Shown here: positions 53,987-64,000 of the stretch, piece after piece
Layout of the letters: each line of letters opens with the position of its first letter
Position numbering within the stretch: position 1 is the first letter of the stretch
Assembly: GCF_011058165.1 (NCBI RefSeq)
Contig: NZ_JAALEG010000025.1
Location: 1-64,000, forward strand
Direction: 5' to 3'
Length of the DNA: 64,000 bases
DNA from: Rhodococcus aetherivorans
GTDB taxonomy: Bacteria; Actinomycetota; Actinomycetes; Mycobacteriales; Mycobacteriaceae
Notes under the pieces: generated by a model
What the model was told of the DNA's origin: nothing
The model's database searches: none
What the model saw: only the letters and a program-made list of their open reading frames with translations
Translations under genes and position numbers: made by a program

Positions 53987-55216
53987 CTATCCGCGGACCT
54001 CGCGCAGCACCGGAGTCGCGGCGAACTCGGCGCGAGCGAGGGACCGGCGGTGCACCTGATCGGGGCCGTCGGCGATCTGCAGGAACCGCGCCTGCGAGTA
54101 CAGCATTGCGAGCGGTGTGTCCTGGGACAGTCCCGCACCGCCGAAGATCTGGATGGCGTCGTCGACGATCTTCTTCACCGTCAGCGGCACCATGACCTTG
54201 GCGGCGGCGATGTCGTGCCGGGCGGCCTTGGCGCCCTCGACATCCATCCGCCACGCGGCGCGCAGCACCATCAGGCGGGCCGCATCCACCTGGATGCGTG
54301 CGTCGGCGACAGTGGCCTGCACGACCCCTTCGTCGGCCAGCGGCCTGCCGAATGCGACGCGGGTGCGCGCCCGCTCCGTCATCAGCGCGACGGCGCGTTC
54401 GGCCATGCCGATCAGGCGCATGCAGTGGTGGATCCGGCCCGGGCCCAGGCGGGCCTGCGCGACGGCGAAACCCTTGCCGCGCGGGCCGAGCAGGTTCGCC
54501 TTGGGCACCCGCACCCGGTCGAAGACGATCTCGCCGTGCCCGCCCTCGTGCCGGTCGTCGAACCCGAGCACGGACGTGGAGCGGACGATGTCCAGGCCCG
54601 GCGTCTCCATCGGGACCAGCACGATGGAGTGCCGGGATCCGGCCGGAGCGCCGGGATCGGTGACCCCCATGACCATCGCGACGCGGCAGTCCTCCCGCAG
54701 TGCGGCGGTGGACCACCATTTGCGTCCGGTGAGCACCCACTCGTCGCCGTCGTCGGCGATCTCGAGGCGGACGTTGCTCGCGTCCGAGCTGGCGACGTCG
54801 GGTTCGGTCATCGAGAAGCAGGACCGGATCTCACCTTCCAGCAGGGGGCCGAGCCACTGCTGCTTCTGGGCGTCGGTGCCGTAGCGGGCGAGCAGCTCCA
54901 TGTTCCCGGTGTCCGGCGCGGCGCAGTTGAGCGCCTCCGGGGCGAGATGCGGGCTCCATCCGGTCAATTCGGCCAGCGGGGCGTATTCGAGATTGGTCAG
55001 GCCGGCCCCGCCCGCCTCGGGGAGGAAGAGGTTCCACAGCCCCTGCCGCTTGGCGGAAGCCTTGAGGTCGGCCATGATCGGCGGGGCACCCCAGTAGTCG
55101 GGCTTGCTCGCGAGCTGCTGCGCGGCGATCGGCTCGGCCGGCAGGATGCGTTCCTGCAGGAAGCCGGTGAGCCGGTCCTGCAGTTCGCGGACCTTGGGGC
55201 TGTACTCGAAATCCAT
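53987..55216 (-). CDS. Acyl-CoA dehydrogenase
   Basis: A 409-residue flavoenzyme of the ACAD family, close to the ACAD10/11-type. FAD and substrate loops are SCFSMTEPDVASSDASNVRL and WWSTAALREDCRVAMV; the C-terminal signature IQIFGGAGLSQDTPLAMLYS with QIADGPDQVHRRSLAR is typical. The catalytic Glu-like region is EGVVQATVADARIQVDAARL. It forms trans-2-enoyl-CoA. It is 29 bases downstream of the APH-family gene on the same strand, the pairing known for ACAD10/ACAD11, which act on 4-hydroxyacyl-CoA via a phosphorylated intermediate. Confidence 0.9.
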   Translation of the reverse strand: MDFEYSPKVRELQDRLTGFLQERILPAEPIAAQQLASKPDYWGAPPIMADLKASAKRQGLWNLFLPEAGGAGLTNLEYAPLAELTGWSPHLAPEALNCAAPDTGNMELLARYGTDAQKQQWLGPLLEGEIRSCFSMTEPDVASSDASNVRLEIADDGDEWVLTGRKWWSTAALREDCRVAMVMGVTDPGAPAGSRHSIVLVPMETPGLDIVRSTSVLGFDDRHEGGHGEIVFDRVRVPKANLLGPRGKGFAVAQARLGPGRIHHCMRLIGMAERAVALMTERARTRVAFGRPLADEGVVQATVADARIQVDAARLMVLRAAWRMDVEGAKAARHDIAAAKVMVPLTVKKIVDDAIQIFGGAGLSQDTPLAMLYSQARFLQIADGPDQVHRRSLARAEFAATPVLREVRG

Positions 55217-55245
55217 TGTTGCTCCGATTCTGAGGGAGTGATCGC

Positions 55246-56307
55246 CTAGCGGCGCAGTTCGGGAAGGGCCGAGGTGGCAGCGAGATCGAGGGCGCGCCGG
55301 AGCAACGGCCCGACCATGTCGGCGATGCCGTCGAACCCCTCCCCCACCGTCTCGCCCCGGTCGTGGCGGGCACCGATGCCCTCGAGGATGACGGCGATCT
55401 TGAAGTCGGCGAAGACGGTGTACCAGTCGATGTCGGCGAGATCGATTCCGCGCGCGGCGGCGTAGCGCTCGAGCAGCTCCGTGCGGGTGGGGAATCCGTC
55501 GAGGGTGGCGAGGCCGCGGGTGATGGGGTTGTATGCCGCACCGGGAACATCCCAGAAGCTCAGCATGATTCCCACGTCGGCGAGGGTGTCGCCGAGGGTG
55601 GCCATCTCCCAGTCGAGCACGGCGGCGATGCGTCCGCGATCCTGCGGCGCGGCGAGGACGTTGTCGAGCTTGACGTCGCCGTGGACGATCCCGGGGTGGC
55701 GGGTCTGCGGCAGCGCGCGACGGAGCTTGTCGAGCAGCACCGCCACCTCGGGCCGGTCGACGCGGCGAGAGGCCTCCCACTGCTTCGCCCACCGGCCGAG
55801 CTGGCGCTCGAGGTAGCCGTCCGGACGGCCGAAGCTGCCGAGCCCGACGGCGTCGGGGTCGATGTCGTGCAGCGCGGCCAGGGTGTCGGCGAGCGAGAAC
55901 CCGAGGCGGCGACGCTCGTCGGCGGTGAGGGCCGAGGCCTGTTCGACGGTGCCGACGGCCACGCCGTCGACGAGTTCCATCAGATAGAACTTCGCGCCGA
56001 GGATGCTCTCGTCCTCGCACAGGTGCACCGCGCGGGGCACGGGGACGGACGTGCCACCGAGGGCGTTGATGACGGTGAACTCGCGCCGCATGTCGTGCGC
56101 GCTGGGCAGCACGTGCCCGTACGGCGGTCGGCGCAGCACCCATGCGTGCTCGTCGTCGGCGAGCCGGTAGGTGGGGTTGGAGCGGCCACCGCCGATGAGG
56201 GAGGCGGTGAGCGCGCCGGTGACCTCACCGCCGAGTACGCGCTGCAGGTGGGCGGTCAGCGCGTCGAGATCGAGGTCGGCGACGGCGCCCGCAGGCGATG
56301 CAGTCAT
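55246..56307 (-). CDS. APH-family phosphotransferase (ACAD10/11 kinase-like)
   Basis: A 353-residue kinase-fold protein. LIGGGRSNPTYRLADDEHAW is the Gly-rich loop, WVLRRPPYGHVLPSAHDMRR the Lys-substitute region, GIVHGDVKLDNVL the catalytic Brenner motif and AVLDWEMATLGDTLADVG the metal-binding DxD-like motif. Combined with the adjacent acyl-CoA dehydrogenase, it probably phosphorylates a hydroxyacyl-CoA, as in 4-hydroxy fatty acid catabolism. That role is inferred from the ACAD10/11 precedent. Two operator-like palindromes lie just upstream. Confidence 0.87.
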   Translation of the reverse strand: MTASPAGAVADLDLDALTAHLQRVLGGEVTGALTASLIGGGRSNPTYRLADDEHAWVLRRPPYGHVLPSAHDMRREFTVINALGGTSVPVPRAVHLCEDESILGAKFYLMELVDGVAVGTVEQASALTADERRRLGFSLADTLAALHDIDPDAVGLGSFGRPDGYLERQLGRWAKQWEASRRVDRPEVAVLLDKLRRALPQTRHPGIVHGDVKLDNVLAAPQDRGRIAAVLDWEMATLGDTLADVGIMLSFWDVPGAAYNPITRGLATLDGFPTRTELLERYAAARGIDLADIDWYTVFADFKIAVILEGIGARHDRGETVGEGFDGIADMVGPLLRRALDLAATSALPELRR

Positions 56308-56337
56308 CGCGGATTCCTTCCTGCGTCGGCCTGTCGG

Positions 56338-56353
56338 CCAAACGATCGTTCGG
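56338..56353. promoter_or_regulatory. TetR operator candidate, site 1
   Basis: CCAAACGATCGTTCGG, a near-perfect palindrome 31 bases before the APH start. One base different from the inverted 48161 site. Confidence 0.65.
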
Positions 56354-56369
56354 ATGACCTACAGAGTCG

Positions 56370-56385
56370 CCGAACGAGCGTTCGG
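56370..56385. promoter_or_regulatory. TetR operator candidate, site 2
   Basis: CCGAACGAGCGTTCGG, a palindrome except for its two central bases, starting 32 bases after the start of site 1, that is about three helical turns, so two dimers could bind the same face. Confidence 0.65.
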
Positions 56386-56482
56386 TGTCAACACGGCTAC
56401 CGACGGACGGGATCCCATCTGCGATAATGCCGATGCGGAAGGAAGATGCTGCAGCACCGAAGAGGCGGCAGCCGATCAATCG

Positions 56483-57112
56483 TTAGGAAACCGAGAGGCC
56501 GCCGTGACGGGGACGGTGCTGCACCATCGCCAGGGCCAGATCCGCGTAGCGGTCCGCGAGCTCCTCCGGCCGCAGCGGCCCGTCGGACCGCCACCAGGCG
56601 CACACCGACTGGCCCATGTTGATGATTCCGCGCACCGCATCGCGCGGGAACTCCACCTCGAAGGCCCCCTCCTCGACGCCCCGCTCGACGACGTCGCGGA
56701 ACAGACCCTCCTGTTCGTCACGCAGCGCGACGACGAGCCGGCGGCCGGCCTCGTTCAGGCTGCGCAGCTCCGTCGCACCGACCAGCGCATCGAGCTGCCG
56801 GGTGGTGTGGAACATGACCCACGCGCGCACCAGCGCCTGCAGCTGCGCGTCCGGCGAACCCCCCGCCCGCAGCAACGCCCCGCGGGTCATGGCGATCGCA
56901 TCGTGCAGCGCCCGGGTCATGATGTCCTGCAGGATCTCCTGCTTGGACTTGAAGTGGTGGTAGATCGAGGCGACGGTGATGTCGGCGTCCCGGGCGATGT
57001 CGCGCATCGAGGTGCCGTGGTACCCGCGCTCGTTCATGTTCCGCATCGCCGAGTCGAGGATCGCCTGCCGGCCGTTGCCGGTCCCGACCGTAGCCGCCTT
57101 CGCCGCGCACAT
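56483..57112 (-). CDS. TetR-family transcriptional regulator
   Basis: A 209-residue regulator. The HTH is at about residues 15-60: RQAILDSAMRNMNERGYHGT, SMRDIARDADITVASIYHHF and KSKQEILQDIM. The C-terminal ligand domain has RAWVMFHTTRQLDALVGATE and PRDAVRGIINMGQSVCAWWR, as in KstR2/FadR-like TetRs of the TetR_C_33-type group. CGGAG lies 7 bases before ATG 57112. It is directly upstream of the two operator-like sites, so it likely represses the APH/acyl-CoA dehydrogenase operon and perhaps the MFS/acyl-CoA synthetase operon; an acyl-CoA is a plausible inducer. Confidence 0.88.
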   Translation of the reverse strand: MCAAKAATVGTGNGRQAILDSAMRNMNERGYHGTSMRDIARDADITVASIYHHFKSKQEILQDIMTRALHDAIAMTRGALLRAGGSPDAQLQALVRAWVMFHTTRQLDALVGATELRSLNEAGRRLVVALRDEQEGLFRDVVERGVEEGAFEVEFPRDAVRGIINMGQSVCAWWRSDGPLRPEELADRYADLALAMVQHRPRHGGLSVS

Positions 57113-57314
57113 CGTCAACTCCGTCCCGCCGGTCGTGAACCGGTGACAGCGTAGTCGCAGGGCACGGGCCGGGATCGGCCGGATCCGCACCGCGAACCCC
57201 GCGGATCTGCCGTCCCCGCGTGCCGGAACGACGAATTGTCGGTCCGACCTGGCAGCATCAGCCGCGGCAGCCTCGCCCGGGGCCGCTCACCATCGGACAA
57301 CACAGGGGGCCGTC

Positions 57315-57632
57315 ATGCCAGCACCCGTTCTCACCGACGAACAGCGCACCGCCGCACTCGCCAAGGCCGCCGAAGTGCGCAAGGCCCGCAGCGAGCTGCT
57401 CGCCGCCGTCAAGGCCGGAGAGCTCGACGTCTCGGCCGTGCTCGACAAGGCGGAGACCGACGAGGTCGTGAAGAAGACGAAGGTCTCGGCCCTGATCAAG
57501 GCGCTGCCCGGCGTCGGCGCGGTCAAGGCCGCCAAGCTCCTCGAGCAGCTGTCGATCCCGGACACCCGCCGCATCGGAGGCCTCGGCGCCAACCAGCGTC
57601 AGGCGCTGCTCGACGCCACGACGGCCGCCTGA
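57315..57632 (+). CDS. mihF: Actinobacterial integration host factor
   Basis: A 105-residue nucleoid protein. The sequence VRKARSELLAAVKAGELDVS, the VSALIKALPGVGAVKAAKLL helix-two-turn-helix (GVG hairpin) and IPDTRRIGGLGANQRQALLD match mIHF of mycobacteria. It bends DNA and supports nucleoid structure and site-specific recombination. AGGGGG lies 6 bases before the ATG. It is a good marker for the actinobacterial origin of the window. A strong hairpin follows. Confidence 0.95.
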   Translation: MPAPVLTDEQRTAALAKAAEVRKARSELLAAVKAGELDVSAVLDKAETDEVVKKTKVSALIKALPGVGAVKAAKLLEQLSIPDTRRIGGLGANQRQALLDATTAA

Positions 57633-57648
57633 CCCGTCGTTCGACCCG

Positions 57649-57687
57649 GCGCAGGTGTTCCCACGCCCCGAAGGGGAACACCTGCGC
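57649..57687 (+). terminator. 14-bp hairpin terminator after mihF
   Basis: GCGCAGGTGTTCCC (57649-57662) pairs perfectly with 57674-57687 around an 11-base loop, 17 bases after the stop. A weak T run (gtttacg) follows. Confidence 0.85.
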
Positions 57688-57740
57688 GGGCGCGCCGTTT
57701 ACGCGCTCCGCGACCACGGAGCCCGAGCTGGAGGAGTCGG

Positions 57741-58655
57741 ATGACGACGTCGGTGCCCGAATCGCGGCAGCGGCAGGATCGGCTGCTGTTCCGCTTCATG
57801 CTGCTCTCGCTGGCCGCCGCCGTGGTCACCATCGTCCTCAAGGCGAGCGCCGCATGGGCAACCGGCTCGGTCGGGTTCCTCTCCGACGCCCTCGAATCCG
57901 GGGTCAACCTCGTCGCCGCAGTGGTGGCGCTGATCGCACTGCGGGTGGCGGCCCGGCCCCCGGACGCCAGCCACCACTTCGGTCACGGCAAGGCCGAGTA
58001 CGTCTCCGCCCTGGTCGAGGGTGCGATGATCTTCGTCGCGGCCACCGCGATCGTCTGGACCGCGATCGAACGCCTGATCAGTCCGATTCCGCTCGTCCAG
58101 CCCGGGCTCGGGCTGGCCCTGACGACCGTCGCCTCCCTGATCAACCTCGCCGTCGGGATCACCCTGCAGCGCGTGGGTCGCACGCACCGCTCGATCACGC
58201 TCGTCGCGGACGGCAAGCACCTGTTGACCGACGTGTGGACCTCCGCCGGAGTGATCGTCGGCATCGTGCTGGTCACCGTCACCGGCTGGGAACCCCTGGA
58301 TCCGATCGTGGCCCTCGTCGTGGGTGTCAACATCCTGTGGACCGGATACCGGCTGCTTCGCGGCTCGGTCAGCGGCCTGCTCAGCGCCGCCCTCCCCCAG
58401 CACGAACAGGACCAGGTCAACGCCGTGCTGGACCGGTTCCGCGCCGAGTGCCCGGTCGAGTTCGCGCCGCTGCGCACCGTCGAATCGGGCCGGCAACGCC
58501 AGGTGTTCGTCGTCGTGACCGTTCCGGGCGACTGGACCGTGCGGACCGCCCACGACATGGCCGACCGCATCGAGGCGGCCATCGACGCGGTGCTGCCGCA
58601 CACCGAGACCTTCATCCACGTGGAACCGGCCACCACCGGGCCCGGCAACGCCTGA
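57741..58655 (+). CDS. Cation diffusion facilitator (CDF) metal transporter
   Basis: A 304-residue CDF protein. The metal-site segments SVGFLSDALESGVNLVAAVV (helix 2), HHFGHGKAEYVSALVEGAMI and LVADGKHLLTDVWTSAGVIV (helix 5) match a divalent-metal antiporter, with an H/D-rich site. Helix 2 carries SDALES, not the Zn-type HxxxD, so Mn, Fe or Ni is possible. A cytosolic C-terminal dimer domain follows (VFVVVTVPGDWTVRTAHDMA). GGAGGAG lies 4 bases before the ATG. Confidence 0.9.
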   Translation: MTTSVPESRQRQDRLLFRFMLLSLAAAVVTIVLKASAAWATGSVGFLSDALESGVNLVAAVVALIALRVAARPPDASHHFGHGKAEYVSALVEGAMIFVAATAIVWTAIERLISPIPLVQPGLGLALTTVASLINLAVGITLQRVGRTHRSITLVADGKHLLTDVWTSAGVIVGIVLVTVTGWEPLDPIVALVVGVNILWTGYRLLRGSVSGLLSAALPQHEQDQVNAVLDRFRAECPVEFAPLRTVESGRQRQVFVVVTVPGDWTVRTAHDMADRIEAAIDAVLPHTETFIHVEPATTGPGNA

Positions 58656-58725
58656 CCTCGGTCCGCCTCGTCACGGTCGTCGGCTCGGCTCGATCGGGTT
58701 CAAGGCAACGCCGGCACCGACGGCC

Positions 58726-59208
58726 TCAGCCCACGGCCTTCCTCACGAGCGCGCTGATGCGCTGTTCTTGGGCTGCGGTCAGCTCCTTCAGGGCGTAGGC
58801 GATCGGCCACATGGCGCCGTCGTCGAGCGCCGCCTCGTCGCTGAAGCCGAGCGTGGCATACCTCGACCCGAACTTCTGCGCGCTCTGGAAGTGGCAGAGG
58901 ACCTTGCCGTTTCTGGCGTACGCGGGCATCCCGTACCAGAGCTTCGGCGCGAGGTCCGGAGCGGCGGTCTTGATGATGTCGTGGATCCGCTCGGCGAGGA
59001 CCCGGTCCGCTTCCGGCATCTCGGCGATCTTCGCGAGCACGTCCCGCTCCGCTGCCGCCTCCTTCTCCGCCCGCGAACCGCGCCGCGCCGCCGCCTTCTT
59101 CTGCTCCTGCGCGTGCTCCTTCATCGCGGCCCGCTCCTCGGCGGTGAATCCGTGGTACTGCTCGGCGCTCGCGCCGGAGTTCTCGGTGGACGACTTCGGT
59201 TGCTGCAT
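58726..59208 (-). CDS. DUF1801 (YdhG-like) protein
   Basis: A 160-residue protein. A Lys/Glu-rich helical N-terminus (QEQKKAAARRGSRAEKEAAA) precedes the DUF1801 core: IIKTAAPDLAPKLWYGMPAY, GKVLCHFQSAQKFGSRYATL and LGFSDEAALDDGAMWPIAYA. Family members include frataxin-like iron proteins and uncharacterised small proteins. It lies 34 bases downstream of the VOC gene and probably shares its promoter. Confidence 0.83.
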   Translation of the reverse strand: MQQPKSSTENSGASAEQYHGFTAEERAAMKEHAQEQKKAAARRGSRAEKEAAAERDVLAKIAEMPEADRVLAERIHDIIKTAAPDLAPKLWYGMPAYARNGKVLCHFQSAQKFGSRYATLGFSDEAALDDGAMWPIAYALKELTAAQEQRISALVRKAVG

Positions 59209-59242
59209 GGCAGGTTTCCTCTCACAACAGGGATGAGGCAGG

Positions 59243-59911
59243 TCAGGACTGTGCAGGCACCGCGGGCGGCGCGGGGGTGAGCGATGTGGCAGCCTCCCAG
59301 GCGAATCCGTCCGGGTCGATGAAGGGGCCGGCCGTGCTGCCGAGGACGATGCGGTGCGAGCCGGTGCCGTCGGCGGGGACGCCGAGGTCCTTGGCCAGGC
59401 CGCGACGCTTGTACAGCGCCAGCTTGACGGGGCTGGACTCGCCGGCAGTGAACTGGGCATACTTGCCGCCGAAGCTCTTGGCCACGGTCAGGCCCCGGCC
59501 GACGTAGAACTGCTTGCTGGCCTTCACGTCCTCCACACCGAGCAGCAGGACGATCTCGTCGATCTCACAGGTGGCCGGGCCGGTGTCCTTCTTCGCCGAG
59601 GTCGCGACCTTCCAGATCGTCCCGTCCGGGGCCTGGACGACTCCGCCGTAGCCCCAAAGCGACTTCGCGGCGGGCCTGAGCACCGTGGCGCCGGCGTCCA
59701 CGGCGGCGCCGAGGAAGCTGTCGACGGTGGCCGGCCGGGACACCGTGAGCGCCAGGGTGAAGCCACGGAATCCGGTGGAGTGCGACTCGGATGCCCGCAG
59801 GCGTAGGTACGTGTCCACGCCGAAGGCGGTGTAGAAGCGGTGGGCGGTCTCGGGGTCGGCCACCTCGAGGGTGACAGATGCGATGGACGTGTCGGATGCG
59901 GTGGTTGTCAT
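59243..59911 (-). CDS. VOC-family (glyoxalase/bleomycin-resistance fold) protein, two-module
   Basis: A 222-residue protein with two beta-alpha-beta-beta-beta modules: ASVTLEVADPETAHRFYTAF with GYGGVVQAPDGTIWKVATSA, then VLLLGVEDVKASKQFYVGRG with HRIVLGSTAGPFIDPDGFAW. Metal-ligand residues at the usual ends are partly conserved (Asp, Glu). VOC proteins detoxify or bind small molecules such as bleomycin-type drugs. ATG 59911 is 7 bases after TAGCGT, the leaderless promoter carried within the end of the AraC gene. Confidence 0.85.
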   Translation of the reverse strand: MTTTASDTSIASVTLEVADPETAHRFYTAFGVDTYLRLRASESHSTGFRGFTLALTVSRPATVDSFLGAAVDAGATVLRPAAKSLWGYGGVVQAPDGTIWKVATSAKKDTGPATCEIDEIVLLLGVEDVKASKQFYVGRGLTVAKSFGGKYAQFTAGESSPVKLALYKRRGLAKDLGVPADGTGSHRIVLGSTAGPFIDPDGFAWEAATSLTPAPPAVPAQS

Positions 59912-59916
59912 GACCA

Positions 59917-60438
<522 letters not shown>

Positions 60439-60576
60439 GAGAGCACTCCCTCTCCGTCTTCCGCGCGGCCCTGGTGGGCCGTCGGCAGGGCGGGCACCTC
60501 TGCGACGGTGCGCTGCCGCCCTTGTTGCCGGTGGTCGCCGTGCCGGCCGGCACGGCCGCATCGACGCCCGTACGTC

Positions 60577-60987
60577 TCAGCGAAGTTCCTGGATGCGGAC
60601 CATGTTGCCCGCGGGGTCGCGGAAGGCGCAGTCGCGGATGCCGTACGGCTGTTCGGTCGGCTCCTGGACTACCTCGGTGTCGCCGGCCTGCACCTTTTCG
60701 AACGTGGCGTCGAGATCCCGGGTGGCCAGCAGGATCCAGCCATAGGTGCCCTTCGCCATCATCTCGGCGATGGTGCGGCGCTCGTCGTCGGTGATGCCCG
60801 GGTCGGCGGCCGGCGGCGCCAGGAGGAGGGACGTGTCGGGCTGACCGGCCGGGCCGACCGTGATCCAGCGCATCCTGCCCTGCCCCACGTCGCTGCGGAC
60901 CTCGAAGCCGAGGACGTCGCGGTAGAAGGCGAGCGACGCGTCCGGGTCGTCGTGCGGCAGGAAGCTCGTGTGAATGGTGATATCCAT
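60577..60987 (-). CDS. VOC-family protein, single-module
   Basis: A 136-residue protein: MDITIHTSFLPHDDPDASLA, FYRDVLGFEVRSDVGQGRMR and VVQEPTEQPYGIRDCAFRDP with AGNMVRIQEL, a glyoxalase/bleomycin-resistance fold. The acidic residues expected to hold a metal are partly present. ATG 60987 is 7 bases after TAACCT, and the promoter is a copy of the AraC-embedded one, yet no AraC gene ends there. Its likely regulator is either AraC copy in trans. Confidence 0.85.
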   Translation of the reverse strand: MDITIHTSFLPHDDPDASLAFYRDVLGFEVRSDVGQGRMRWITVGPAGQPDTSLLLAPPAADPGITDDERRTIAEMMAKGTYGWILLATRDLDATFEKVQAGDTEVVQEPTEQPYGIRDCAFRDPAGNMVRIQELR

Positions 60988-60994
60988 GACGAGC

Positions 60995-61036
60995 AGGTTA
61001 GGAGCGGCTCCGTGTCCCGCGCTTCTCGATTCCTGA
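60995..61036 (-). promoter_or_regulatory. AraC-linked promoter B: motif kept without the regulator gene
   Basis: Minus strand TCAGGAATCGAGAAGC at 61036-61021, a 20-base gap, TAACCT at 61000-60995, 7 bases to ATG 60987. The flanking codons still spell IRNREARDTEPLL, but the AraC frame upstream is gone. It shows that the DNA element is kept for itself. Confidence 0.8.
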
Positions 61037-61109
61037 TCGATCCGGCCTCGTGGGGTGGGGCGGCCGGCAGCGCTGGGCAACTCCGCTGCGACGTGGCACG
61101 ATCGCGTGG

Positions 61110-61559
<450 letters not shown>

Positions 61560-61615
61560 CCGCCATGGACGTCACCATTGACTCGAGCTTTCCCTTCCCG
61601 GCAGATGGAGACACC

Positions 61616-64000
<2,385 letters not shown>

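Noticed and set aside
53686-54195. Plus-strand ORF over the end of the acyl-CoA dehydrogenase gene
   Set aside because: No family match, no clear end before it runs antisense to a solid gene; reported only as a possible remnant.

Overview
The window is very GC-rich, shows strong GC bias at third codon positions, has many TANNNT -10 boxes 5-8 bases from GTG/ATG starts (a leaderless style typical of Actinobacteria), and carries an actinobacterial integration host factor (mihF). A self-sufficient CYP116B cytochrome P450 almost identical, from memory, to P450RhF points to Rhodococcus; the species is an inference.

Layout. 1-6.7 kb: ordinary chromosomal genes (HAD phosphatase, PlsC-type acyltransferase, a metallo-beta-lactamase/Rieske fusion, a secreted heptad-repeat protein, an MFS exporter, a hotdog thioesterase, an NTF2-like protein). 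6.7-28.4 kb: a cell-surface polysaccharide locus. It has GDP-fucose synthesis (gmd, fcl), about eight glycosyltransferase domains, acetyltransferases, a flippase, two polymerase/ligase-like membrane proteins (one fused to a GT2 domain), three Wzz-like chain-length proteins, two SGNH-like secreted proteins and a WecG/TagA/CpsF transferase. Many of its genes overlap by 4 bases, so they are translationally coupled. 28.4-35.2 kb: a scarred boundary with a decayed stretch, an IS21-family element (istA broken by two frameshifts, istB intact, 5-bp target duplication), a secreted DUF4082 protein and an IS481-family element inserted exactly on the stop codon of that protein. 35.2-40 kb: serS, an ankyrin protein, a septum-formation-family protein, a zincin metallopeptidase and an MFS transporter. 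40-46 kb: the CYP116B P450, a rifampicin monooxygenase preceded by a rifamycin-associated-element-like palindrome, an IclR regulator and an acetoin-reductase-like SDR. 46-57 kb: a CGNR regulator facing an AEC transporter, an MFS/acyl-CoA synthetase pair, a MerR/SulP pair around a perfect dyad, and an acyl-CoA dehydrogenase/APH-family pair with a TetR regulator. 57-64 kb: mihF, a CDF metal transporter, and a rearranged AraC/VOC/UvrA-like locus that runs off the end.

The most novel signal is in the last 5 kb. A 16-base motif sits exactly 20 bases upstream of a -10 box at three promoters. Two of these promoters lie inside the last codons of two near-identical, inverted AraC regulator genes; the third retains the motif although the regulator frame there has been lost. 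The three promoters feed a VOC/DUF1801 pair, a second VOC gene and a UvrA-like ATPase whose leader looks like the captured start of a VOC gene. This suggests a compact AraC-controlled small-molecule or genotoxin resistance module that has been shuffled by inversion. A second possible regulon, defined by three CCRAWCGATCGTTCGG-like palindromes, links the MFS/acyl-CoA synthetase genes to the acyl-CoA dehydrogenase/APH genes under the local TetR protein.
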